In this document: positions 1 through 13,200 of the stretch, piece after piece
Layout of the letters: each line of letters opens with the position of its first letter
How positions within the stretch are numbered: the stretch's first letter is position 1
From: Sclerodactyla briareus
Taxonomy: Eukaryota; Echinodermata; Holothuroidea; Dendrochirotida; Sclerodactylidae
DNA length: 64,000 bases
NCBI GenBank assembly: GCA_026419785.1
Contig: JAODTK010005918.1
Span: 1 to 64,000 of the forward strand
Direction of reading: 5' to 3'
Translations under genes and position numbers: made by a program
The notes under the pieces: generated by a model
Databases searched by the model: none
Told to the model about the DNA's origin: nothing
Seen by the model: only the letters and a program-made list of their open reading frames with translations

Positions 1-1426
1 TATCCCTTGGAAAGAAATCAGATCCAATGTGAGAAAGGAATAAAAGTCAGATGGTTGGTGTGGGAGGTGGATGTGTGGCTGTGTCTGTGTGTGCGTTTGT
101 GTAGCTGGACGGGTGAGGTGTGTGAAGCACCTAGTAGGGATATCTGAAGAACCAAGCAAACACAACATCGAGTTCAAATTAGCACAGTCGATTGCAAACA
201 TGGAGACTGGAGTGGGAGAACTCTTTTGTTTTTTGGTGGGACAGTTCGCGGAAGTCGCTCTAGGTTACAAGAGGCGAAAACAGAAACAGTGGGAGCACGG
301 TTATCAGCAAATTGCGAGCGTCAATTAACCTGATGGTGCTCATGTAATTGCGAATATAGAGAGGGAGAACCCTATTTTGTTACCGGTTCATTGTATTCAA
401 GGTCAGAAAAGTCCACAGCGGGAATGCCTTGGGCCCGATTTATCTGGACATTGCGAGCATCAAACATCTTCAAAGAAGGTATGTAGGTTGCCGATTATAA
501 AAAAAAAAAAGAACCATATTATACCGTAATGATAGCATCGTGAGGAGAATCTCGGGACTTCTATAGTGGGGAGCATGCGCACTCACAGCTGTCAACAGGC
601 TCATTGTCTATATCAGTACAACGGCTAACATGTCTCCGATAGTGTGCAATGATTCATAGTCACGACACATTCGTGGTCTTGTTATCTAAGCTAACGAAGA
701 TGAAAGGGTTATTGAAATAAGGAATTCAGCTAGTCAGATTACACAAGTGCCCTTAAAAAGGAATGAATTCATAAATAACGCTTTGACCCTATCTGTAGAG
801 AAGGCATGCCCTTGCATACATGATAAATATTATAGGTCCTCGTATCTACAGATCTATGTACAATGACTCCAAACGTTGTTATGTCACAGTTTGCGTGTGG
901 GGAAAAACGTTTGGTCTTGTATATTCAGAGAATGTTACGTTGTCAAGGGAAGGGCAAATCCTTTATGGATAGTATACGAAGTGTTTGAGCAGGGGCCATA
1001 CGACCCTTGAATTATATCGTCGCGTTATTTATAAAACTAATCATTGATTTCAGATCCCAATATAAGGATGAACGAAAACTCGCTCAAACTATCGTTCAAA
1101 CCGGAATTATCTGCTACGCAAGAACCGACATTGAAACCGGTACACTCAGAAGGGGTGTTCAGGAATTTTGTAATGAATTTTGAAACGCACAATAAAACTG
1201 AGAATCTTATTTGGCAAATATCACTAAGAAACATACGGGTAACGTGTCGTCCCCGTAATTACACTTAAACGCTTAGGGATTGAACACGTTGCGTTTGCGT
1301 AAAGGTACGCTACGTGTAGATGTTAAACGCCATATGTTCAGTAATCGAAACGTATTTTCGGGAATAATTACGTTACAGTTTGGGGAATACAGCACCCTAT
1401 TTTTTGGGAGGACTGATTGAGTACGA
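1..1426. other. Upstream region, nothing recognised
   Basis: No exon with family similarity or convincing splice pair was seen. The short open frames here (up to 85 codons) are low-complexity or unremarkable. The missing first exon of the SLC5 gene could be anywhere upstream of 7067 or outside the window. Confidence 0.5.
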
Positions 1427-1530
1427 TACGTTTAGGGATCGAGCACTTTACGTTTAGAGATCAAGCACGCTACGTTTAGAGATCAAGGACAGTACGTTTA
1501 GGGAAAAAGCAGGTTACGTTCAGGGAATTG
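1427..1530. repeat. 22-bp tandem ladder, five units
   Basis: Units start at 1427, 1449, 1471, 1493 and 1515, each beginning TACGTTTAG or TACGTTCAG followed by a GATCRAG-like part. The spacing is exactly 22 bp. Related but irregular ACG-rich words occur upstream from about 1280. Confidence 0.85.
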
Positions 1531-3390
1531 TGTGGGCCGTACCATTTGAGCGCGTTCAGCGCGTGTCAAAAAGTGATGGCGAAAGCGTTAAAACTTTCCT
1601 TAGGCTGTAGTCAATCATTGCTCGATCGGCACGACTCCGCTTTTGCGCAAAACCAACTCAACATTCAATATGAATACCGAGGCTATATTATAACGCCTTC
1701 TATCATCTTGGTGACAGTGGAGTGCGCTTGTGAAAAAAGTGAGATTGAATTGTTTATATATGATGGAGTGGGAAGTTTGTACAATTACACACAGCTAACA
1801 GAGGGTTATCCTTTCTACATAATAGCTACGTATATATGAGTAATATGCAGGTAACGATACTTCAAATTCAAAGTCTCATGTAATCGAGTGAGTATCTACG
1901 GGCTCCTTAAATGGCTCATGACACCGGTTCTCAGTCTCATCGATTCTGGGTTTGAATCTGTTGACGGTACGTCTCGACATAGCTATTGGTTCGGCCCGAG
2001 GGTTATTGCCGACCTCGTTTCGTCCAAGACGCTTTTACTGGTGAAATTGTTGTTACGCCGCGCCCCCTTGCCATTAGTCTGTGTTAAGACGTGGTTGACA
2101 ACCCTGCCGATATGCGGTTCTTGCTGTGTAAGCCTTCCCACATTTCTGAGGTGCGCCCGCAGTACCTACAGGTTTCTCAACCGGAACAACGTCTTGTCCA
2201 GATTGTAGGGCCCCCAGCGAGCCTATTATAAGTAGTCTTGTTCAAGACGCCGTGACTGTGACTTTGAGCTTCTCACATAATCTAGGTCCCTATACAGCCC
2301 TTGTTGAACAGTTCGGTCCTAGATATGTGTTCGCCACAGACGGCGTGTAGGACTGGTCCGTGAAGGTGTCTCATGCATATGCATTCATTTAACTGTATGA
2401 AACAAGGCACTCAATAATGACATCAAGTACCGCCTAACGATATAAAAGAGTAAGAAAAAAGTAAGTCAGTCGAAAATTATCGACCGTATCTTTTTAGGCC
2501 TACTTGCTCCAAAAAACTTGCATCAACAACGAGAAAAGTTTGTGTTTCATAGAATTAGGGGCGGAAATGATCTCTCTTACCGTTCATACTCGGCTGAGAA
2601 CTTTCGCCGCAAAACATTAAACAGCTAGGAAAACTTCACATTCTCCGAGAGTCTCTCACCAAATCACTAGGTCCTTTCCTATACCGTACTATTCATGTTG
2701 CCTATTCTTGTCGAATAAGATATTCAAAATAGCAATAATTAATTGCCAGACTTTCCGACCGAATGAAACGTTTCGATCCATCTGTCAATATATTAATTTT
2801 CATTCCAGAATTACACACATAGGGGACGGAAATATAAATTAGTATGTTAGTTTAATAAGTTCCTCGTAGGAGCCGAATTAGCAACCCACGGGACGTGAAC
2901 AGCTTGAAACGTGGGTTCGTTTTGTGATTGGCTTCTTAGATTGTGAAGATAATGACGTCATATTGAACAGTTCTCCAAGACGAAGCTATTGCCCTTTCAC
3001 CAATCCACCATAAATAATACGATAGCTGGAGGACACAACCGGGGTTCGTTTGCAACGAGTGCTTAGCTCGTCTTAACCAAGACTACCTTAAAAGACAAGT
3101 TGCTTCCAATATTGGAGGGAGCCAATCACGGAACAGATAACATACACACCCACACACAATTGGACAGACGATTAATTCACACAGCTGTGGTGGTCAATCA
3201 AAGTGTAATGCAGCAGATAAGGTTACATTCACTCAAACGCGTGAGGAATAAAATTAATAATCGTCTTAACACAAGACTACCCTTTCATATACCTCACAGA
3301 CTCACACCATAGCAACATATCACACAGTGAATAAGGAGCCAGTTATACAACGCTGAATATCCATAGTAAAGTCTAAAACATGACGTGATT
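1531..3390. other. Unassigned sequence
   Basis: Only short open frames (103 and 106 codons at 1528-1839 and 1888-2208) occur, with no family resemblance. A GGGTTTGAATCT word near 1949 resembles a pol III B box but no A box is clear. Confidence 0.4.
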
Positions 3391-4600
3391 GGCTCCACTG
3401 GCGTAGCCAGCATTTTTGATTGGGGGTGGCCATGGGGGAGGGAGGCTAAGGGGAGGTGGGTGTGCCCCTCCCCTTTGGAAAATTTTTGCATTTTTAGGAA
3501 CCCTCAGATGAAATCTGTTCAACATTTCCATCATTTGAAGAAATTTTTTCCTAACAAAAACTCTTGTTCTTGAAAGTGCGTCACATCTTCTATTTCCACC
3601 CAGTGGACTTTAGATAATAGGCTTACAGGACTCTTCCGTTTTTTTTTTTTTTGGGGGGGGGGGGGGAGGGGGCAGAAAATGTTTTCCCAAATCTTGAAAG
3701 CCGCATGATGGAAAAGTTGTACGGCGCGCGAAAGCGCGAAAAAAATGCTTGTTGATGAAAATCCTCCTGAATTTCGCAATTTCGCCTTTGTCTTATTTTG
3801 TCATTTTCGCCTGTATATCGGTCTCAATTTTTTTTTTAATCCTTTTCGGCTCCCTCATTTTGGACGAATGGATCAAGTGTCTTGGTATGAATTTGCGGGG
3901 TGTCACGCTCCCTCCTCTTATTGGCCAGCCTTCAGCTGGCAGGAATGTACCCAAGGATGCTAATAGCCCCAGGACAACAATTGCAATAATTAAAAAAAGT
4001 ATTTGTCCCGATCTCAAGAGTTATTATCGGTTTGTATTAAAAGCAGACAACAAAACCACGGGTACTATACTGAGCAGAAGCACGCAATTTTTTGCGCATT
4101 GCTTGGATATTACCTATGATATCCCCCTCTAGGCGTACGGGGGTCAATATTTCTGGGAGGCAATATTTTGCCCGAACTTGGGGGGGGGGTTGCTATGCCC
4201 TTCCCCCTAACTATTCAAGCAATTTGACTGGGATTGAGACAGCGGTAACAACATAAGTGACAAATGCTGTTGTAGGGGTATCTACGCACCCCTACGTATG
4301 CAATGTCTTCTATGATCTAAGAACTTGCCCAACTCGCAAATGGGTAAAAAATCGTGTATATATAACGGGTACTACTGCGCCCGAAGCGCGCCAAAAATTT
4401 TGCACGCTGTTTGGCTATGACCAAAAATTTAGCTGTCAGAAGAGAATTCGAGCAACTGACTCTACAAAATAGGAAGAGAGACTGCATAAGTCCAAATTTT
4501 GTTGTCATTAAGTAAAAATTGGAAAAAATGATAATTTGGGGGAATTCGATTGGGGTGCCTGGCCCCGGTGGCCCCCCCTCTGGCTACGGGCCAAATTGGC
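3390..4600. repeat. G-rich interspersed repeat segment
   Basis: It begins with the word TGGCGTAGCCAG, has a run of about 16 G at 3653-3668 and another near 4180, and contains GC hairpins (GGCGCGCGAAAGCGCG near 3724; CGCCCGAAGCGCGC near 4378). Similar wording recurs near 24.68, 26.7, 45.3, 62.5 and 63.3 kb, so this is a dispersed repeat family, not a gene. Confidence 0.6.
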
Positions 4601-6021
4601 TTCCCTCATATTATGAAGAAATTCTATAGAGTCGAGCAGTACGTCTGAAAAGACTACATCGCGGAGCAATTCACCACTGTACATACGACGAGGGGTCCAG
4701 CTCGATTTTGCGTATGATGCTCGAAAGGATGACAGCTACGTGCCCTTAGGAAGAGCTACAGCGTCGGGAAGGTTGATTCCCGAGTTGACTTGATTTGAAA
4801 CTTGTGTTTTAACCATTTAAAAACACTATTTCAACCCACTCTAGAACCGAGCCTAAATGCTGCACTTGCTCTCTCATGTTTGTTGAGGTTGCATAATTCA
4901 GCTGTAGGTACCATATCGTTTTGTATGTGACGGAATTAGAGTTGGAGTTCATTAGAGGTCAAACTATTTCACACTGATGTACTCTGTTTGGATTTGGTTA
5001 CACATAATGAAAAAGGTGACCAAATACTTGAACAGATAATGGTCATACAGAAGTCAGAAGAGGGGGATAAAATATTACTATCGCTTGTTGACCTGGAATG
5101 TTGTTATAAGCACGTTCGGTCTATCCTATAGAATGTACTGGTAAGCCTTTTTCGTTTTATCAGTCTGCAGCTATACCACCATGTTTATGGGTTGGTGGTC
5201 AATATGTCCTTGCACTAATGTGAGGTTTTTCCCCTTGTACTGTTATGATCCAATTTGATGTAGCGGTAAAATCCGTTTATACACCGTTTACAGTACACAA
5301 GTCTGATATATGGACCCTATCGGAAATTAGATGTCGGCAGCTCGGCTAATACACAGGAAATATCCGGATAACTATCGTTATTTGAAACTGCATCTGCCAA
5401 GTTCCATCCCCTCCTGCGGAGACTTGGTCAAGGTTATGGAAATACATGGGATCTCGTCTTGGCAGTTAACATTGTGAATCGAAGACAAATACAAAGAAAC
5501 AGGAACACAACGATGTGTAATGATTCCTCGACACAACCTGTCCTTGAACATTCTTGAAAATGAATGACCTGTTTTCATGAATACAATTTTCTCCATGATG
5601 TACACCCTGTCCTAAAATGTGAACCACGCCAGCAACTATCAATGGAATCGGTCACAGGAACTAACTATTTGGCAGTTTATGCCCAAAAGTGATCGATGAT
5701 GACCGGTTGATGACATGGTCTTTTCAACCCGCACCACGACATTACCCCCTGCAAGTTTCAATAACACATGCCAAGCACTATGTTTTGTTTAAATATGCTC
5801 TTTCATGCCATTTGCAACTAGTCCGGGAAGTTCAACCATTTAGAACCTCATTACCCGTGGCGAACATTTTGAAATGTTTTTACTTTTTGGCCTCTACTTG
5901 ACCTTTGTTAGCTTAGAATGAACAATGGGGTTTCAACTCACCAGCATGACGGCCTACCTCCTACAGAGCCTACTTGACACACGCTTGCGGTTCCTCGATA
6001 TCTTGCTGACAAGGAGTGTCC

Positions 6022-6024
<3 letters not shown>
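4601..6024. other. Unassigned sequence
   Basis: No supported exon, RNA or repeat was recognised. Confidence 0.4.
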
Positions 6025-6061
<37 letters not shown>

Positions 6062-6067
6062 ACACAC
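6025..6067. repeat. (CA)n microsatellite
   Basis: About twenty CA units are followed by a C-rich CACACC region to about 6104. The Val/Cys and Thr/His open frames over it are artefacts of the repeat. Confidence 0.95.
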
Positions 6068-7066
6068 GTGGCCCACCCCCCACCCCACACACACCCACAC
6101 ACATATGCGTGAGTGACTGAATACAAAACAAAACAAATAATCGCCAGTTTGGCGCGAACGAATACGACATAGAAGCCTACCTGCCTACAGCTCCCCCGGG
6201 AATGATGTATGCGAATTACCTTTCCCCACACATTGAGGACATACTACGGTAGCTACAACACACTATATAATTAGGCAGGTAACTTATCTGGATTCTTAGA
6301 CGATTGTAGCGGGACAATTGATTGACCGATGAAAAGGATGATGTCGATGTTAATCCACGATACTATTGAAACAGCTGTGTGCCACAAAATACCTGTCATT
6401 TCTCCTCCGCCAAATTCGCAGCCTCGAATTTGTTGCAGTCGACCAGCAGAGTGATCGAGAGTAACACCAGGAAAAGCTGACAGATAGGGTTAGAGAATAA
6501 TCAAAGGTCATTGAACAGTAACACGTCTTCGAGGTAGTAAGAAAGGAAATGAGAAAACATTATGAATTGCAGTGAAGTGTCAATCTTCTAGAAAAGGGTG
6601 CGGAAGGGAACGGGAAACATGTTCAATTTCACTTCAGCCTGAATGGTTAGAATGGCAATATCGCCCCTTAGCACCTACCAAATGAAGGACAGTGGTCATT
6701 TTCATGACATCACCACGAATTACGTCCCACAGTATTTGGAAACTTTTTGTTCGACATAAAATATTGACGATATACCGTAACCAATATTTAATCGGCTGGG
6801 CGATTTCTCCGTGACGTCATGCAAACGCCGCCGTCGTTTGCTACCAAACGATGTTTCCCCCCGTTCAAATGAGAGCAGCACTAACATTCCAACACTGCCA
6901 CAAGATAGACGGTGTCGTATGTATCGTTCCACGGTATATCGAAAACATCACCATACTGACGTGTGGAGCGCTTTGTAATAACGGAGATTGTGGATTCACT
7001 TCCACGGTATGATATCGTGTATCCTCCACAATTGTGACAGCTGATATTACCATTTGTTTTTTTCAG

Positions 7067-7253
7067 GCATCCTTCCGATCTTCACGGTCTACTCTCAAGG
7101 GCTACTTCATCGCTGGCGGGCACATGGTATGTGGCCCGTAGGAGCCTCGCATCTCGCTAGAGTTAACATCGCAGTGAAGTGAACATTTCATTGGCTGGGC
7201 GGGATCCGGGCCGCTGGAGGAATTGCAAGCGGGGCCCTTCGAAAGTTCTGAAT
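7067..7253 (+). CDS. SLC5 exon: TM1-TM2 region with sugar-site Asn/His/Glu
   Basis: The acceptor is a T-rich tract ending CAG (7064-7066) and the donor is GTGAGT at 7254. The first frame reads through [11 protein letters not shown], the family's FFLAGRSMVWWP segment. The following bases still spell GAS, an LASNIGS-like stretch, [13 protein letters not shown] and FE when small indels are allowed; a G is missing in the WWP codons near 7131, and more indels occur near 7150-7200. In SGLT1 this segment carries the Asn, His and Glu that contact sugar; all three appear to be present, though they are read across frame breaks. The exon lies 640 bp before the next. The preceding exon, encoding the N-terminus and first helix, was not found upstream. 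Confidence 0.82.
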
Positions 7254-10200
7254 GTGAGTTCATCAACCTATGAGTTACATATGGGCCCTTCATATGACAC
7301 GAACGGGTGGTACCGTGGTACGAAGACTAAAACGGTTTTAAATTAGTCGTGTCAGTGTCTTGGGTCCTGTCAATTATTGTTTTCAGCCCGCGGATCTTGT
7401 CGTAAAAATTCCTGACTATGTGAATGAAAATAAAAAGTTTTCTCGTGGTACAGGAATGAAACACTTTTCTAAACACTCTTTTGTCTTCATAACATTCAAC
7501 AATGAAGCACACCATACTTTAATGGATTAAATACACCACGTTTAGAATATAAAGCTATGTTTACCATCTAATTTAAATACGTCTCTACAGTGATATAAAA
7601 GGGTTATAGGAAGGGCGAAGCCACGTGTTCAAAGTAGTGTGTGTGTGTGTGTGGGGGGGGGGGGGGGTCAGAGCAACCAGGAGGTCCAAAGCAGTAATGA
7701 GCAATGTGTGGGTGTGGAAAAAGATATGGAGGCCGGCTGAAAAGTTTGTAAGGGGGGGGGGGATGGCACGACGACCCACGATGTATAAGTACACGGTCCC
7801 TGGATATGTGTGTTTACTTAAAAACTCCATACGAATATGTTCTCCCTTTCAAACTCAGACTGAATATACAGTTGTGCTCATTGTTTTTCACAGGCGATGA
7901 TTGTACTCGTTTTTCTGGGCTGGTACTTCCTCCCCGTGTACCTCTCATCGAAGGTAGGACTCCAGTCATGCTTTTAATAAACTCTTCCTATTGGCTTCTT
8001 GTATGGGGAGTAGTGGTAATCTGTTTAAAGGGCGCTATCTCTCGTCTCCCTACACCCTGTCAATAATGAACGGTGTATTATCGTCTCGTCTCCCTACACC
8101 CTGCCAATAATGAACGGTGTATTATCGTCTCGTCTCCCTACACCCTGGCAATAATGAACGGTTCATTATCGTCTCGTCTCCATACACCCTGCCAATAATG
8201 AACGGTTTATATCGTCTCGTATCCCTACACCCTGCCAATAATGAACGGTTTATTATCGTCTCGTCTCCATACACCCTGCCAATAATGAACGGTTTATTAT
8301 CGTCTCGTCTCCATACACCCTGCCAATAATGAACGGTTTATTATCGTCTCGTCTCCATACACCCTGCCAATAATGAACGGTTTATTATCGTCTCGTCTCC
8401 CTACACCCTGGCAATAATGAACGGTTTATTATCGTCTCGTCTTCATACACCCTGCCAATAATGAACGGTTTATTATCGTCTCGTCTCCATACACCCTGCC
8501 AATAATGAACGGTGTAGTATCGTCTCGTCTCGTCTCCCTACACCATGCCAATAATGAACGGTGGTCATTCACATGACGTTACGAGAAAAACAAAAACATC
8601 TCACGGTATACCGTTTGCTAGTTGCCTAATACCAGATTATGACTTTCAAGTCGTTCATCGACTTCCATATCCTTCAACATGGTGTTAAGCGGTAAGAAGT
8701 GAATCCATGAGTTCTAACAGAGAATGGTTAACAAAGAGTTCGAATCCCAGTCGGGTGAATCCAGAAGGTGCCTGCTGGCTGTTGCTTTCTCGATGGTCTC
8801 TCAGCATAAACTATTTGAGTATGGAAAATAAGGGGTAACTCACTGCACTCCGATCACATATTTTTGCACAATATTGTTCCAATAGACAAATACAAATAGG
8901 TTCGATTTTTTTTTAAATATTTTTAATTGTTGAACAATTTCTTTCAGCGTTGCTGGTATGCACCGTAATTCAGACAGTATGACTGGTCGACATACTAGAG
9001 TGATGAAGTATTTGCAGTTATGCAGTGAAGAATTATTATATGTTTTGCATGAGAACCATTGACGTGGCTGTGTTCGCCCCCCCCCCCTCCCCCAAAACGT
9101 GTGATAGACGTTATAGGGGCAAATTGATTGCGGTCTAGAGTATGTCAAGTACGACATTGGGTGTGTTTGCGTTTGTTTGTACTAACTTGCCGGAGTTGAT
9201 TTCCTCTGCTGATTTTTAGCCAAATTTCTGGTAATTTGATTGACAATATCATGAACAAAATACATCTGGATAAATGGTTTGCAGGATGTTGATTCTGTAA
9301 ACTATTTCCTCCGAGAATGCGTAGCTTAAATCACTCACCTGATGAGGCGACAAGTAATCGGTATGTCTCTCGTATGTAGGACGCGGTATTAATGCCTCCT
9401 TGTACCGTTGTGTTGTTGCCATGTAACAGCTCCTTCTATTTTGCAATGATTCTGCACCCACGGAACCTGTCTCCATCTTTACAAATCGAATCCAAGCATA
9501 TGATAACCAATCACACGTCCCATGTTCACGTTAATTTGGCCTTCATGAGACTATAGAAACTTAGTACGGAATCCTACGTTAAGCTACGATCCTCAGTGCT
9601 TCTGCGTATTGGGGCGTCTGCAATACGTAATTATTAAGGTAAACTTACACCCATTTTTTTTCTAATGCCATTAACAAGATAGGAGTTATCTAAATTCTCG
9701 TAGTTGTTGCAAACGCATTTATCTGTTTCTACCTAAAATCACCAGCCGCAACTCTGAATCAGCTGCCGCAACTCTGAATCAGCTGCCGCCACTCTGAATC
9801 AGCTTCCGCCACTCTGACATCACTGCCGCCACTCTGAATCAGCTGCCGCCACTCTGAACACTGCGCCACTCTGAATCGCTGCCGCCACTACTGAATCAGC
9901 TGCCGCCTCTGAATATCTGCCGCACTCTGATCAGGCTGCGCGCCACTCTGAATCCGAGCTGTCTGCTGAGACTGCCTGCCACACTCTGAATCACTGGGCC
10001 TGAGCCACTCTGAATCACTGCCGCCACTCGATCAGTGCCGCACTGCTGAATCAGCTGCGCGTGCCACTCTTGAATCAGCTGCCGCCACGACTTGACCAGC
10101 TGCCTCGCCACACCATACCTAGAATCAACATCAAGCTTGCCAGTGCGGCCTACTGAATCAGCTGTGCGGCTCGCGATCTGGCCACTTACTTTGAATCACG

Positions 10201-13200
10201 CTCGCCGCCACCTGAATCCGACAGTGCCGGCCACTCCTGAATCAGCTGCTCCGCCACTCTGAAGTCATCGTGCCCGCCACTCTGAATCAGCTGTCGATTA
10301 TTCTCAGAAAAATCAGAATGATCAATCTACACACATTCCCTATCAATCTGATACGAAACACTGCTTCACATAAAGCTCTTACGCCCTACCTCAGGCCTAT
10401 ACCGTATATAAGAGGCCAAGACGCTTTCAATCATATCCAGGAAATCAAAATTTTTTATCAGTCGCTGACTTCGGCGTTTGGCTGATAGTCGAAACTGGAA
10501 AGATCCTTTCGGCGTTTCCTGAGCGTATCAGAATGGGGCTGTGTCATTGAGCCAGAAATCGCAGTTGACCAGTGGCAGAATGCGTCTTCTTTTTAGAGCA
10601 CAATCGCGAGCCTCCGAGTCGTTTATTTCATAATCTTCATTCATCTTCAATATTGTCAGTTTACTTTACTATGCCCACATCCAAGGTCACACCCCTTTTA
10701 ATTGTGTGTTGTTGATAACAGCGTTTTAAACTATTCAGCGCTCCGAGGCGCGCACCCGCAATACACCGTAACATCTCGCGGTTGTGTCAAACCGATATAG
10801 TTAGCACGACTATCGCGCCGACTAAAGTTTGCCAACCCAGGATCGATAGATACGGGTTCCCATCATCGTCGTGCTATACGAAAAGATCAGGAATAATAGT
10901 GCCTGTTGCCCTACTCGATGGGCGCTCAGCATAAGAGACTGGAGAGCAAATGACAACCGGGTAAGCAATTTTCATGTTGTCGTCTGCGTGTTATGATTCT
11001 ACCTCACTCTAGTACCGCGCCCCCCCCCAAAAAAAACAAAAAAAAAAAAAAATCAATACAGGTTTGGCACTTTCGCGGGCCTCCAACGGTTCGAACTTTT
11101 GCTCGGCAATTTTCGCCGCCCCATGTGACATAACTATGAGAACTTTCTTTGTGACAACAGTTACTGGAACCAGTAGCCTATTTACCAGGGGTCAGGGGAA
11201 TAGTGCTCCCCCAACAGGCTCAAATGGATAGAGCGACCTGAAACTATCGGAAAGGTTACCAATGAGGCAAACGGTGATGATAGAGGAAGATGGGAAAGAA
11301 GAAAAGTGGAGTAGATATGGCGCATGCATGCACACAAAGGACATTGGAAACAAGAGGGAAAGCCTGGCATGATGGCCGCCGTCACAAGTGGAATCCCCCA
11401 TACCGCTCTCCCCTATGACGCTGGCGCTGCTACGCAGGTCCCTCGAAACAAGGTTGGGGGGGGGGGGGGAATCAGTGAAAATGAGCAATTCTACGGATCA
11501 GGGGAACCTTTCTGTCATCCTGCAAGAAATCCTCTCAAGTTAATGATCCTATGCAGATACGGAATACTCACATTTTGCTGTTCTGTCAAGCCACTGTGAT
11601 GTTCGTTTAAAGTATTCGTTATATTTAACAACAGTGTACACAATGCCAGAGTATCTCCGTAAGCGATATGGCGGCCAGCGAATCCGTGTCTACCTGGCTG
11701 TTCTAGCTCTCTTGCTCTCTGTGCTCACGAAGATCTCCGTAGTATTATAAATATATATTTCTGTAACTACTCCATTCGTGCATTTGCTCACACCTATTTG
11801 GTTCCATTTCATGTACATATACTTCGTGCTGCATTTGTTGATACCGGTTTAGTGTGGATGAATAATCGTGTGCTTCAAAATATGAAACTTTTCTACTTTT
11901 CTAATTTATAGCCCTTTTATCATGACATACCTTTGCAGTTTTCTTGTGCTTGTGTAGGCACCGTCTGTTTTTTTTTTTTTGAACGCATCAACAAGTCGGG
12001 GTTTCATTAATTCCCGTTGGGTATGTTACGTTCCACAAGTCAAATTGGCTCAATCCTCCCATTTTCCAATGTTACTATTTCCCGGGGGGGAGAACTGGCC
12101 ACTTATCGTATCTCGCCGAAACAATAGCATTTTGTGCTTCTCTCCCCCAGAGAATCTATACACCACATTTCCACTCGACAAAGCCTTTTGGTTTACCAAA
12201 ATTGGCCTAATATCTGTATTTTACAGTTTCCCCACATCCCACTCAAATCGGATTTTGGCATTCTCCCTATAAGCAGATACGGAAGCTACATACCACATTT
12301 CAACTTATCAACTGATATTTGACTTATCGTATAACCCTAGATTTCTATACTTTGACTTATGTTGACCTCGGTTGACCATTGTCCTGACCCGGGACCGGAA
12401 GATAATAGTGTTCATCTACTCATTATGGGGAACCCACAAACCAATTATGCGCTTTCATCCATTCATATGAGACTAATCAACGTGTCACATCCATATACAC
12501 ACACATACACGTGCCAATTGACTCTCCACTTATTCCGTTGCACAGTTTTTTGTGCTCACATGCTTTTCTTACATTTGACCGTTTGCTGACCTTTGTGACT
12601 TGGACTTACCCCAACGATAGGGATCGTCCCCTCCCCACATAGAACTCTTCATGCCATTGAAGTATTGCTCTCTACATTTTTCCTCAACAATTAAATCGTG
12701 CTCACAAGTTGTTTCGACCTCTACTTGACCTTTAATGATTTCAGATGACCTCCCTCAAAACTATACTGTTTTTCTCATTATACCTGTAAGCCTGATGTTT
12801 GAGTTGGAATGAATGGATGTTCTTTTTTCTAGATATCTTGGCTCACAAGGGGCGTCCATATACACGCCCACCCCCGAAAAACTAATGCGTGGACTGCTTG
12901 TTGCTTTTGCCTAAGACGTGTGCATAATGTCTTTTTTTTCCCCAGGTCGAATACAATCAGGTCATCTCAGGAATGTAGCGCTGGACTGTCTATGATGGAT
13001 TTTGACTTAAGGAAAACTTCAACGACCTTGTGGAGCAATAACTCGGCGGTTTATCATCCTTGGGTATAGTAACCCGCGAAAGGCGAAATTTCGCCCTCGG
13101 GGAAAACTACGAAAAGCTTAGCTTCGCAACGATTACCCAACTCTGCAATAATGTGTGCGGGATTTTTCCTTTGGGTATTTGAAAGATAGAGAAAACTTTT

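Noticed and set aside
3749-4132. 127-codon frame with a membrane-like start
   Set aside because: It lies inside a dispersed G-rich repeat segment and has no family match.
5938-6231. Cys/Val-repeat frames on the minus strand
   Set aside because: These are translations of the CA microsatellite in several frames.
8034-8570. CRISPR-like array
   Set aside because: The 44-bp units are contiguous with no unique spacers, and the context is an animal intron; it is a minisatellite.
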